Shown here piece after piece: positions 37,092-50,794 of a stretch of 64,000 bases of DNA. The position numbers were made by a program, and so were the translations under genes. The DNA lies in assembly GCA_021399435.1 (NCBI GenBank), contig JAJTUP010000026.1:682001-746000 (forward strand), read 5' to 3'. How positions within the stretch are numbered: position 1 is the stretch's first letter; each line of letters opens with the position of its first letter. The DNA is from Diaporthe sp. PMI_573. Taxonomy: Eukaryota; Ascomycota; Sordariomycetes; Diaporthales; Diaporthaceae. The notes under the pieces were generated by a model. The model worked only from the letters and a program-made list of their open reading frames with translations. It searched no databases and was not told the DNA's origin.

Positions 37092-38352
37092 CCTCCTCTC
37101 CTTACCTCAAGAAGAGATACAGGCTCGGGTCCGGACGAGGCCTTCTTGGACCACGGCGAATACGCCGGGCGTTTGACGTGGATTGGATAGTCTCAGACCT
37201 TCAGCTCATGGAGACCCGTTGCGCATTGCACACCAGCGCTCTCCCGGGCACCGGGGACGAGGCTTCCATTTCGGCCGGCACAATGGACATTGTGGTACTC
37301 CATTGAAAAGTTCGGCATTATACGGCGGAGGGAGGCTCAGTTCGAAAGTAGTCGCCACGCCACAATCGCTCTCGAGTGGCTCAACCAGCTTTTGCTCTAA
37401 CCCCTACGCCAGATGGCGACGGCCGTGTTGGACGGCATTTCGCCATCATCAGGTCTGAAGGAGATGCTCAAATCACACGAGCCCTATCAAAAGCTCCTCG
37501 TGGGCCGATGGGTCGTGCTCGACTCAAAATACGACGAGCGACGGCGTCCTGAGCGGCCGTGCAGTGGTGGGGTACCTATGTCGAAAAGGACGGTTGCGGC
37601 CTGCGCGTCAAGCGAAGCCACACGTCCGGGAAGAAGAGCCGTCAACAATATATTTTAAGGTCTTCATCGATTGGATCGAACGGGACGGACTCTACCAAGT
37701 GTCCCGTGAAAGCAACCCGTTGAGGGTCGCGTAAAGCTTGCGACTCGAGCATCTCCCTTGGTCATACCAGCCGGAGCCGGTGTTGACAGTTGAATTGCGA
37801 ACTTTTTATCCTTCTGTTTCTCCTTGATCCCTGGTGTCCCTCATGAAGCATGACAGTCAAGATCAAGCAGTGTGAAGCGTTGACCTGGATGCAACTTCGG
37901 ATCATGACAATTCCCCATTGTCTTTGGTGTGAATTGTGTCAAAACAATCAAGCCTGAATATAAGTGAAGAGCCCTATTGGCCCAGCCTCAGATCAAACAA
38001 TCGTGCTGGGCATTCTTTCCATTCACTGGTACACGGCGGCAAAACAATGGCCATTGCGACCCATTCAATGACCAGCGGGGGGCGACTGCGTCACTAGAAG
38101 CCGTGAGTGACCATCAAGGTTCATAAACGGGTCTCTTCCATGAACACCTTCATGTCCTCTCCGCCACTACCCACAAAGATACAAAAGTGGCTGCACCGCA
38201 CCATAAAGGCTCACCGTTGCCCGTTTCTAGATTCTGGTTACTCTCTCTTCACCTTTGGCCGGCGCATAGCACGAGACCGTCTTGCGACCACTGCATTGCT
38301 ATACTGCATCGCTTCTGTGTTATCTTAGCAGCAGTCGCCATTGCTCCTCACC
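37092..38352. other. intergenic with weak coding-like traces
   Basis: Between 37140 and 37660 there are short plus-strand stretches of coding-like composition in different frames (for example FGIIRRREAQFESSRHA near 37310 and YQKLLVGRWVVLDSKYDE near 37480). They are interrupted by stops and have no clear splice sites, so I treat them as a possible relic. The rest, to 38352, shows nothing. Confidence 0.35.
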
Positions 38353-39781
38353 ATGACGAGCTACCGAGTCAGTCCGGAGTTGATCCTCGACATCGCTGAG
38401 CACTGCGACCGAGCGACGCTGAGGACCATGATGCAGACGAGCAAGGTAAGCCGGTATTCCATCATCACACTGACCACCAATTTAGCCTCGCCAGTGCGGC
38501 CTGGGCCCTGCGTTTTGTCAGTAATATCACATTTGCGCTAGAAGCCTCTGGACACGGCTAACTCTCCTTCTGGATCGCTGTGAATTTCTGTGCGAGCACT
38601 CATGCTAACGTCGAGCAGTACATCAACGCTCTGATCTCAGACAACGAGCGCAGCATTGTCAGCGCCAAACTCAAGACGTTCCTGCTACCACCCTTGGGTG
38701 AGGTTCTGTCTTCTGAGGACGAGAGGCGATGCCGAGTCACGGGCAAGTACTCCTTTGCCACCATTCAGGAGATGGACTTGCGCGAGCGGCGGATGGTGTC
38801 CATCCTCGACAACAGCGGATTCCTCCTCACCGATGATGCCAAGACACTGGGTCTGCCTGGTTATATGCTTGTGAAGTTCAAGACCGGGCTCAAGCGCGCT
38901 CTCTACATCACCGACCGCTTCGCCGATCTGGAAACCCAACCAGAAGTCCTGCATGTCCAGGAGAAGATGACCAGGCAGCTGTCCTCATTGCAAGTCGGCG
39001 GTGAAAGTATCGGCGGCGTCATCGATGAGAATGACCTTGATAAGATCGAGGCATTTGACGAGGAGGTCATGCTGCAACTCGACGCCGAGGTCCAGGCGCA
39101 GCAATCCGCCATCATGGTCCACCGAAACCTCCAATTCGAGATGATTCGTGGACTGGAGACGATCGATATCGCCTGGCTCCTCACCCTGGGCGAGGGAGCA
39201 ATCAAGGGCTGTACGCGGTGAGTTCCTTCCAAGCAAGCTTCCTCTAAGGGAGGTCGGGGCGCCGATTTAGGTGCAACTGGAGCGGGACAGGATTTCGAGG
39301 ACCGATACGACCGCGTCAAATTCTCCTCTGAATATTACAGAAACGGGCCGATTTTTGCTAACGAACTCGTAGTTATTTCGAAAAGATGTTCGAGTCGGAC
39401 CCTACGGGAACTCAGTACAAAGTAGTAGCCTTTAAGGAAGAGCTGTTGCGCAAGGGTTCCTTCATCCTCTGGGCGTTTGTGCGCGGCGTGGGTTCGATGG
39501 ACGCGTTCGCCAAGACGTCCATCAAACAGACTGGGGAGGAGATCATGGGCTTCGAGATCGGTCAGCACCACAACCGTGGGCTGTCTTCGGTGCTTCACCA
39601 GGAGATGAGACAGCGAATTGTCGAGGAACTCCAGCGCGAGGACCCTCTTTTTGTCGACGAGGACCAGGAGGAGCTCCGTCCTGCGAGAATCATGTTGGAG
39701 GCGCACCGCATGATCGGTAAGGCGATCGGCTGTCAGGGTTGGTGTGGATACAGCAGTATTGTGTATCCCCCTGCGGAGTGA
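38353..39781 (+). CDS. F-box-like protein of unknown target
   Basis: Three exons, join(38353..38445,38619..39217,39373..39781), 366 residues. The first exon encodes a short F-box-like motif (SPELILDIAEHCDRATLRTM), which in such proteins binds Skp1 in an SCF ubiquitin ligase. The remaining 330 residues are not recognised. They include a long, probably helical acidic middle part (EAFDEEVMLQLDAEVQAQQ) and RYFEKMFESDPTG across the last splice. Intron phases agree (0 and 2), but the first intron (173 bases) is long and might hide another small exon. The C-terminus is hydrophobic (IGCQGWCGYSSIVYPPAE). The F-box call is moderate; the gene itself is well supported by its open frames. Confidence 0.7.
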
Positions 39782-42137
<2,356 letters not shown>

Positions 42138-43684
42138 ATGTTTAGTGGCGCGGACAGGATCTGGTTGTGACGATAGATGTATTGAGGGCAACTGGGACTC
42201 GGGCACGTCGGCCACAAGCCTGCATGCCTAGATATATATATCCAGGTGGTTTAACCACTCGGTGACTGGATGGAATGAGATGTGCTGGGCCCTGACAGAT
42301 ACATGCTCTACAAACCGACAGGACTATCAAGGGTCTTTTTGGCCGGGGCGAAGGGGGTGTGCACACGGCAGCTGGGCAGTGGGTCATGGAGTTCACAGCC
42401 ACTCCAGGCGCTCCAGCCACCATGTTGGGGTCGGCGTTCTGTGTACTTTGGCACTTTGGGTGCTGCACAGTAACGACAGGCAGGGGTGGGCTGACCAGGC
42501 ACGCCAGGCTTGCCGAATATGACTTGGGACGGGGCTTGGCAGCGGCACCTAGGGGTAGGTCCCTGCCTCTTTCGGCCAGCAGACGACAGGGTCGGAGCAG
42601 TTGCCCCTCTCGAGGCACCCCGACGTGGCCTAGCGCCCCTGGGGCCCTGCCCACCCGGCGATATGTCACCGTCTTATACGCTGCAAAGAGCTGTGGTGAT
42701 GTGGTGCCTTCTCTGTTCCTGGGAGACCGGGGCAAACAGAGACGAACCCAGCCACAGCGGCCACGCGATGAGGGCCGACGAGGACCGATCAGGCCTTGAT
42801 CGGTCCCAGCCCAGCCCAGTCCAGGTTCCCTACCGAAGCGCGACTTCCTGTTTCTAAACACAATCGACCCAGAGGCTACATACATACTGCTGTGCCTGAG
42901 CACCGGGGAAAGAATGGGTTTAAAGTCCATGCAGTCTAGTCTAGGCTGTCGAGGTTATCGAGGCTATCCAGTACCGCGGTACGCCTCCAGCCTGCCACTC
43001 TGCCAGTCAGCGACAGCCCTCGCGCGGGTGCTCTCGTCATTTGTCGCCTCTCCTCGACAAACTGCTGCCGCTATCAGCGCTGATCTTGCCGCCTTTCCCA
43101 AGTCCCTCCAACCCCCCCTTCTCCAGGGCCCAGACCGAGAACCCCGTCCCCTGCCACTTCTGTCTGTGATACTCGGTCCTCAGCAACTGTGTGCTAGGCT
43201 AGGTATCTAACTACCCGGGTATACTGTGTACGTTACAAGCCCATGCTGGCAAGTGCCGACCTGTGTGGGTACCTCGCTACCTAGGTTAGGTTAGGTACGG
43301 AATAGTGCGCAGCCAACCGGTACCTCGGTACCTATGCATGTAGCTCCTGCCCACCCACCCTTCCACCCGTCCACTGTCCCGGCCACCTGGGCCTGCACCG
43401 CCTGCCTGCCTTGCCTTGGGGGGGGGGGGGCTTATGTCTGTCCCAACTACACAGTTGTACTACCTACTAGGAGTATTGTCTGTCAGCCAGCCAGCGTCGC
43501 CATCCAAGGTTCGGCCCTTCCAAATTCTTTGGTCAGCTTTGCCTCTTGGGACGGCTTTGGCATTGAAAGTTTGCACTCGTGCTTGTGTGAGGCTTTACCT
43601 TTCACCTCAACATCCACACACACACACACACACACATTCTCTCTCTCTCTCTCTCTCTCTCTCACACTCACACACACACACACA

Positions 43685-43721
<37 letters not shown>

Positions 43722-44412
43722 AGGCATCATACTCTACTCTCACACACAACAACACAATCCCTTTCTCTTGCGCAGCCAGTCCTCCCTGTCTTCTCTCCCC
43801 GATTGCTTCTTTTCTCGACTGCACCCCCCCCCCCAAAAAAAAGCGAGAAACAAGCAACCAACTAAACCCAAGTCACATCGGAAACAAGACAAGCAGCCCA
43901 GCCCGGTCCGGCCCAGTGGGACCTCTTAACGCTCGGCCACCTCGACCTTCATTACGCAACCAACCACCGAGCACAGTCGTTGAATCAATACTGTACGGTC
44001 CACTGTCCGTTTCGTACAAGGGAGAGGGAGGGGGAAAAAATAAAGAAAGAGAATTACGGAGCCGTATCCACGTTCCCACCCGGCCAGAGCCCGGCCCTCA
44101 CGCTCAGCCCCAATCTCTCTGGCCGTCCAAATCACAAATACCCAGACTGCCTCGGGCTACTTGGGCAGAGCTCGCGCCACGATCCCCAGAGTCGCGCCAC
44201 GCCACAGCCTCGCGATTCCGTCACTTCCACCCTCACCCTCCCGGAGCCGCTTCCACCCTCGCCTCGCTTCCGCGCCAGCCTTATTAGATATGCGCATGCC
44301 CATGCGCAACCAGTCGCGGTAGACGCCAACGCCGGGTGCGCCCTGTCAACAGTCCCCGTCCTCGCCCTGCCATCGCACCTGCTCACCCCGAGACTTACCC
44401 AAGTACTGCCTC
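42138..44412. other. long intergenic region and leader of the C2H2 gene
   Basis: 2.3 kb between the galactanase stop codon and the C2H2 factor start codon. It contains TAGGT repeats near 43282, a poly-G run near 43420 and a large CA/CT microsatellite at 43614-43719. From there to the ATG the plus strand is pyrimidine-rich, as in long fungal leaders. The 317-codon open frame from 43334 is made of simple sequence and is not taken as a gene. Confidence 0.45.
43614..43719. repeat. compound CA/CT microsatellite
   Basis: Two rounds of (CA)n followed by (CT)n: CA then CT up to about 43663, then CA and CT again up to 43719. The tract lies about 700-800 bases upstream of the C2H2 factor ATG, in its promoter or leader. 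Confidence 0.95.
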
Positions 44413-46509
44413 ATGGCACCGGAAAACGGGCCCATCGCGACAGCACTCCCTTCCATCTCCGCCGCCACCGCCGCCTCCGCCGCCACCGCCGCCGCATCAC
44501 CATCACCATCACCGTCACCATCCCCACCCCCGCAGCAGGGACAGCAGCGACAATCCGCCCCAGCCTTGCCCCCGATCGCATCTCCAGATCCCAGCGGCGG
44601 TGATATCAATCAGTCGTCCCTCAAGAGGCCACGCGACGAATCACCCTCCTCGCCTACCTCACCAGCCACTGGCCGGCGCGAATATTCCCCAGCCAAAGTC
44701 GCTCGCCTCGGCCTCTCGGCGCAGGTTTCTGCGCCGCCGCTACAGCTCACCGGCGTCGCTGCGCTCGAGGAGGAGCGACGCCGTAGGGAGGAGGACAAGA
44801 GGCGCAACCCGCCGGGCGTTAGCGAAAACCCGAACCACAGGACTTTGAATGAGCTCCTGTCGGGGGGGAACATGGCCATAAGTCGCCCGCAAGACGCTCC
44901 AACAAACATGGAGGAAATAGCCCTCGCTGCCGAAGCCACCAAGGCCCTCAGTGGTCCCGTCACAATACCTCAACCCAATGTGTCGGATGCGAGGACAGAC
45001 ATCACCCCGGACAGCGGTGCAGGCCCTGCCGGTGCTGCCGGAAACCGGCACGTCCTGAGCAGTCCGGCGCCGATGGACGTTGATTCCCGGGACGAGCGCC
45101 ACCTTGTCCTGCCGCAGCCCGAGGCGCAAATGGAGGACAAGACGCCGACCTCGCTCTCCTTCCCCGGGGTTCTGCAGCCCGGTGCCGCGATGGGCGCCCC
45201 AGCTCCCCCGGAGCGCCACTATAGCCTGCCAAATAATGGAGAACCTGGTTTGACGTCAAACAAGAAGCACAAGTGCCCGTATTGCGATACCGAGTTCACG
45301 CGCCACCACAATCTGAAGAGTCACCTGTTAACCCACAGTCAGGAGAAGCCCTACCTGTGCCAGACCTGCAACCTGAGATTTCGGCGTCTGCATGACTTGA
45401 AGCGGCATGGGAAACTTCACACGGGCGAGAAGCCTCATGTATGTCCGAAATGCGATCGCAAGTTTGCGCGCGGCGATGCGCTGGCCCGCCACAGCAAGGG
45501 GGCAGGCGGATGCGCCGGACGCAGGGCTTCTGTAGGGAGCTATGGCGACCAGGCCGAGTACGACGGAGTGCCCCGGAATGAAGGCGACGATGCATCAATG
45601 GCTCTCTACGAAGGTAACGGCGATGTGGACATGGCCGACGAGGAGCATCGGCGAATCAGCCTGCCAGCAATGAAGGCGCAGCCCAACACTGGCTCCCCTG
45701 AACCTATGGGACCACACTCTCGCACTTACCCTCCTGTTGGACCCAGAACAGGGCCTCCAGGGGTGCTTTACCCTCCGACCGGCGAGCGCGGTGCCATCAA
45801 CGCTGGCTCAAACACGACTCAATCAAGTCTCGTGAACAGCATTGCGAGTAGGTTCATCTTATTCTCCATCGCTCTCTCCGCATGCCCTCTTGTCACAACC
45901 GTACCTTAACCAGTCAGCTATGACGGATACTTATGGTTGAATCTCAAAGGCATTACCGAGAGCCCAAAGCCTCTTAGCCCTGCTGTACACGACCAAAGCG
46001 CCATACCTCGACAGCACTCCCCAGGCCCCACTGGCCAGTATCAGCCGCAACCATATGCCCGGCGTGTGTCTGATAGGGAGACGGCTCCCGGGGCACCGCT
46101 ACCTCCGCCACAAGGTAAGCTACCACGAGCAGAGTTAGCGACCTGTCTCGAGCACGGATCTGATCCAGTCCAAGGCCAGCAACAGACTGCTGGAGCAGGG
46201 GTTCAGGACCACGGGCATGCGAGAGTGCCGACCGGCCCATCCAACCACGTCAATAGTGGCGATGGCTCCGCAAATATGTTCGCGCAAGGCGAGCAGGGTT
46301 TGTGGAGCTACATACAGCAGCTCGAGGAGAAGCTCAAGGACCATATCGAATGGCGTGTAATCGCGGAGGCAAATTCCAAAGACCTCAGTTTGCGGCTTGC
46401 GAGAGTCGAGAGACATAACGCCGAGCTGGCGGATGAAGTCGGCAGCCTGCGTCGGGCGATTGAGTTGTCTGGGGTTCGGCCAAATAATGGTGGGGCAGCG
46501 CCCGCCTGA
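44413..46509 (+). CDS. C2H2 zinc-finger transcription factor (Azf1-like)
   Basis: Three exons, join(44413..45847,45950..46114,46175..46509), 644 residues. The N-terminus is low-complexity (Ala runs, then Ser-Pro repeats from CACCAT units). A cluster of fingers sits at about 288-375: CPYCDTEFTRHHNLKSHLLTH, then CQTC...H, then CPKC with a GGC end in place of a standard second His. After that come Pro-rich disordered stretches and a C-terminal coiled coil beginning LWSYIQQLEEKLKDHIEWR. The second intron (60 bases) is in frame. The first intron could end at CAG 45913 rather than AAAG 45949, adding 12 residues; both keep frame. It is a nuclear DNA-binding regulator, with the target unknown. The large leader region upstream hints at post-transcriptional control. 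Confidence 0.88.
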
Positions 46510-48016
46510 CATTGTAAGTCTTGGTGCTTGTTTCCCGTCGTGCGTTTGTCCTTTACCTTTGTGTCATCCTCCAGTTCGAAGGTCAGCTGTGTTCCCGGCC
46601 GACTGATCCTCATCCTCGCTCTTAGCTTAGCAATGCCGCTCGTTCCTGGCCAGAAGCACACAGTTCAGCGCAGACGTTGGGTATCCTAAAACCGCCGTAA
46701 ACCTCGAAATAGCCTCCAAACCAAGGTCTCGAATGACCTGCCCGACATCTGACCATCCTATGAGTTCACATTTCTCAGTACCGCCCACCAGGGCCGTAGT
46801 TCAGACTCAAGCACGACACCATGCTGTCGCCATCAACTTTCACCGAGGCATTAACACAACATCTACACGGCAGAGACTAACCTTTTTGAACATGGTGCCT
46901 CTGCTCAGCCTCCAGAAGACAGAACATGACCAGCAGCTAGACAGTTTCCTATACCCTCGCTAGCTTCTATTTGCGACATACCTCATCATGCATTCACAGG
47001 CGTGGAGTTTTCACGGAACGGGAATCTGACTCCTTCGCTGCTATTGCCCCCATTAATATCGCCCATTGGGCAGGCACCCCTCACAATTATCTCTCTTTCT
47101 TACCATCGTTGCTGCATAATATCCGTTGACCCTTTGTGTATCGACGGCAAAGGGCTCATACAAAATTCTGGAGATGTGGAATTGCTGGAGGATACAGGCG
47201 TTCAGGTTGGGCATAGCCCAGTCCAGCCGTTCAATGGACTGAAGATCTCGGCCATTTCTTAACAATCTTTCAATGAGACTAAAAGTTGGCGAGTGGGGAG
47301 GGAAACTAACTGTAGGAGGCAATGAAAAGAAAGTTCCACCCTAGTTGCATTCTGATTTGGCTGGCATATGCCTCGCCGGAGACCCTAACAGGGGGAGCGC
47401 TCCCGTATCCTGCAACGACTCGATTATCCACAATTGCCCGTTGGCTAGCATTGGCCATATATGAACCAGAAATTCTTTTGACTTGGACATGATGGGCAAT
47501 GGATATCTGCTGCGCGAAAGACAGATCGTCGAGTACGGGGGAAATGGATGCTCCCACCTTGAAGGGCCTACTCTTGGCATGGCTAGTCACATGCTTTCAA
47601 TTCAACCCAAGCACTGTCCGATTTGTCGACGCTGAGGATTTGGACAGAAATTATTAATATCTATGTACTTGATGAATCCGAGCAACAAAACAGGCGCCAA
47701 ATCCTAAAGTATATACCCAAAATTGCGGCAAGGGGATATCATAAACAGACATATCGCGTCGGAGCCACCATTTTGAAGTCCAAATGGGTCCTGCTTGCAA
47801 AACTATAGACCGAGTCTTCGTCTTCCAGCATATGTCTTCCGGCCAAAGTACGTCGTCAATTCATTGAGCCGCGGCTGACGCCGGGCCTCTCACAGTTCAA
47901 GGTGCTCGCTGTGATGGGTTTTGCCCATGCGAGACTCAAAGCAGTCAATAACGCCATGTAGTGATGGGCTAACATTTGAGACTGGCGTGAAGTATCTTCC
48001 CGACGACAAGAACGAC
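46510..48016. other. intergenic, with coding-like fragments on the minus strand
   Basis: No complete gene is supportable. The minus strand between about 47053 and 47592 looks partly coding (see the separate entry). The rest is plain and fairly AT-rich. Confidence 0.4.
47053..47592 (-). other. coding-like gene fragment
   Basis: Two minus-strand stretches have coding character: about 47590-47306 (ANASQRAIVDNRVVAGYGSA, then YASQIRMQLGWNFLFIAS) and about 47280-47120 (RLDWAMPNLNACILQQFHIS). They lie in different frames with only weak splice signals between them (GTTAGT donor near 47308), and no convincing start exon is found upstream. I recognise no family; it is probably a decayed gene or the tail of one whose start I cannot find. 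Confidence 0.25.
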
Positions 48017-50794
48017 CTAGAGGTCCTTGCCTGTCTCCCCGGCGCCGCTCCCCGTCGACCCTCTCGGTGCACCGGAGCTCCTAGCTTCGATGTTCGTGAT
48101 GGCGCTCTGTAGCGCGCTCGTCAGGTCTACATGGAACAGTGGTCTGTTCAGCCCGTGCACAGCGACCGCCCTCCGCTGCCTCAGGCCGGGCGACTTGCTC
48201 GTCGTTGCCCTGAAGCCCTTGAGCTCCTCCTCTTGCGAGCTGCGCACGCTGCCGCTGCCCGTCTCGGCGACGTTGATGCTGTCCTGCGCGGGGCCGTGGG
48301 TGCGGAGGCCGCCCTCAACGTCGTTGTCCGAGTGCTCGCGCTCCCTGACCGTCTTCTCGTTCAGCCGCGCCTCCTCCGCGGCGGCGGCCGAGTCCTCGCC
48401 GCCCATCTCCGCCACGGAGAAGATGCTCTGCCACCGGTGGTGCAGCCCATCGGGCCGCTCCGTGGGGTAGCCGAAGCCGGCGGCGACGAGGGCGCGCTTG
48501 GTCCAGCGGTTGTTGATGCACGCGATGTGCCAGTCGACGTACTCGGGGGCCGCGTACCGGTCGAGCTGGTTGCGTACGTCGATGAGCTGCTGGACTGAGG
48601 TGATGTCGACGAAGTTAACCGCGCTGAAGTCGAGGATGACCGCCTTGAGGGTGGGGAGCTTCTCCTTATCCGCGTGGAGGTTCACGTTGGCGGCCGCGGC
48701 CTTCTTCAGCGCGCGCCTGGACGGACCAGGGTCGTTCCACGGCCGGTCGCCCGGGCGCGAAAACTCCTGCATGTTGGTCTTGCGGGTCCGCGCGAAGATG
48801 TAGTCGGTCATGTACTCGAGGGTGTGGCTGGCGTTGGGGTAGCTGAAACCTTCGCTGAACCGGTAGATGAACACGCCAGGGTAAGGCTCGTCGAGCTCCA
48901 CGGCAGGGTTAGAGCCGTCTCCGTGGTCGATGGGTAGGAAAATATTGCGCGTTTGTGGCTCCTCGTGGTGGGCCGATCTCTGGCCGGAGAAGGTGCCATA
49001 CTCGCCAATTGCCCGGTTCGACTCGTTACCGATGACCTGGTCACCAAGCACCGAGTGCACCTTGATACGTCCGAGGAAGCGGCCGCGGGTCCGAAGGATG
49101 CGGTAGAGCAGCATGGCGGCTGAGATGCAAATTGTGCAGTAGATTCCATCCTCGATCGTCGTGAAGATTGTCACGAAGACACCCACGAAGAAGATCAAGA
49201 CCTCGAAGGGCGATACCCGCCAGAACTGGTACACAGTGTTGGGTGGGGTCACCAGGTCACCGACAGCATGGATGATGACAGCCGAAAGAGAGGGGCTGGG
49301 GATGTAGAAGAAGACGGCCGGGAGGGCATAGATGGCCAGGAGGACGACAAGCGCGGATATGACACCAGCAAAGGGGGTCCGGACTCCAGCTCTGGCCTTG
49401 ATGGCAGTGCGACTGAAGGATCCCGTGGCAGGGTAGGCACCCAAGAACGGCGCCAGCAGATTTGTCACTCCTATGGCAACCATCTCCTGCGATGGGTTGA
49501 TGGCATAGTTATTTACCCGGCCGAAGGACTTGGAGATAGCAATGTGCTCGATCAGGAGTACAATGCACGAGGCCGGGAGGTATGACACAAGGCCGCTGGC
49601 GAGGTCCTTGTCCAGCCTGGGAACCGCGGCGTTCTGGAAACCTGGGTCGATGACTGTCAGTGACAATGCCGCTTGTGGCACGGAAGACGAAGGTGAGGCC
49701 TACCTCTGGGGACTGTTCCGAGGATCTTGAATGCGGGGTCCGATCTGCGGTGCATGTTGACAAGCCAACTGATCATGGTGTACAGCAAGATGACAAAGAC
49801 AGTGCGCATTGTCGAGATGAAGAAGATCAACTTCTGGCGCCTCGGGTACTTCTTCGCGGCCAGTTGGCACGCAATTCGGATGCTATAGAGCATGACAAGC
49901 GCAGTCAGACCCATCGCAGCATCGAGTTTGGTCCTCGGGAGGTATTTCAGAGTGTTGATGATGACACGGTATGTGGAGTCTCGCGTAGTCCAGGGCTTCG
50001 GGAAGGAGATGCCCATCATGGTCGGAACTTGGCCAACGAGAATGTTGATGGCCGACCCGGTCATGAAGGCTGACAGAGCCACGAGGGGAATCATGTCAAC
50101 GATCCAGCCAAGACGGATGACACCGATGAAGAGGACGATGGCACCACAGAGGATGGCCAGCGCTGAAGCAATAAAGTGTGGTGGAAGGTCGGGGAGCTCC
50201 TTGCTCAGGTCGGAGACGACATTGCCAGTCACCTGGGACATGACGGCGACAGGCTGGAAGAGTCAGTGTGTTTTCTTTTCTTTTTTTCTTCTTCTTCCGA
50301 GCAACGCGACTGGATACTTACCCCGATTGTAATATCCTTCGAAGTAGCAAAGAACCAGTAGACCAAGACGCCCATAAAGGACGAGTACAGCCCAAACTGG
50401 GGCTCGAGATTTGCAAGCGAGGCATAGCCCATACCTTGAGGGACAACGACGGCACCGATAGTGATACCTGCTTCTCGTTAATAACGTGTGCTGCAGACCC
50501 GGGATGGGCGCGAGACTCACCTGCCACAAGGTCACCGGCGAGCCATTGCAAGTTGTACTTCCCGATCCAGTATAGGAAGGGGAATAGGGATTTGGTGTAC
50601 GCGAGAACTTGCTTCCCCGAGGGCGCGAGGTCCCGAAAGTAGTCTCCAGCGGTCGGGGGCTCTTCAACAAAGGTGTCTGTTGAGCACACAGACTCGCCTC
50701 TCGTAACCTCATCCTCGTAGGGTTGAGGTTTCTGGAGCTTGATGTTGAAAAACTTGGCCAGCCCATGACCGATCTTGGTGCGCGCGTCCGTCAT
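48017..50794 (-). CDS. SulP-family sulfate permease with STAS domain
   Basis: Four exons, complement(join(48017..49641,49704..50253,50322..50467,50521..50794)), 864 residues. It imports sulfate across the plasma membrane with protons. The joins restore WLAGDLVAGITIGAVVVPQG and SKDITIGPVAVMSQVTG, the signature of the family. About a dozen hydrophobic spans run to roughly residue 540. A cytoplasmic STAS domain follows (KAVILDFSAVNFVDITSVQQ). The STAS region carries a long insertion (from about NMQEFSRPGDRPW to DKEKLPT), and the Ser/Glu-rich tail extends 150 residues beyond it, as in fungal SUL1/SUL2-type permeases. Sulfur-starvation control is usual for the family but not visible here. Confidence 0.95.

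Noticed and set aside
43282..43296. interstitial telomere repeat
   Set aside because: The unit is TAGGT (5 bases), not the fungal TTAGGG, and there are only three copies.
43334..44287. 317-codon plus-strand open frame before the C2H2 factor
   Set aside because: It translates the CA/CT microsatellite and the CT-rich leader into His/Thr and Leu/Ser runs. There are no motifs, and it stops before the real start codon.
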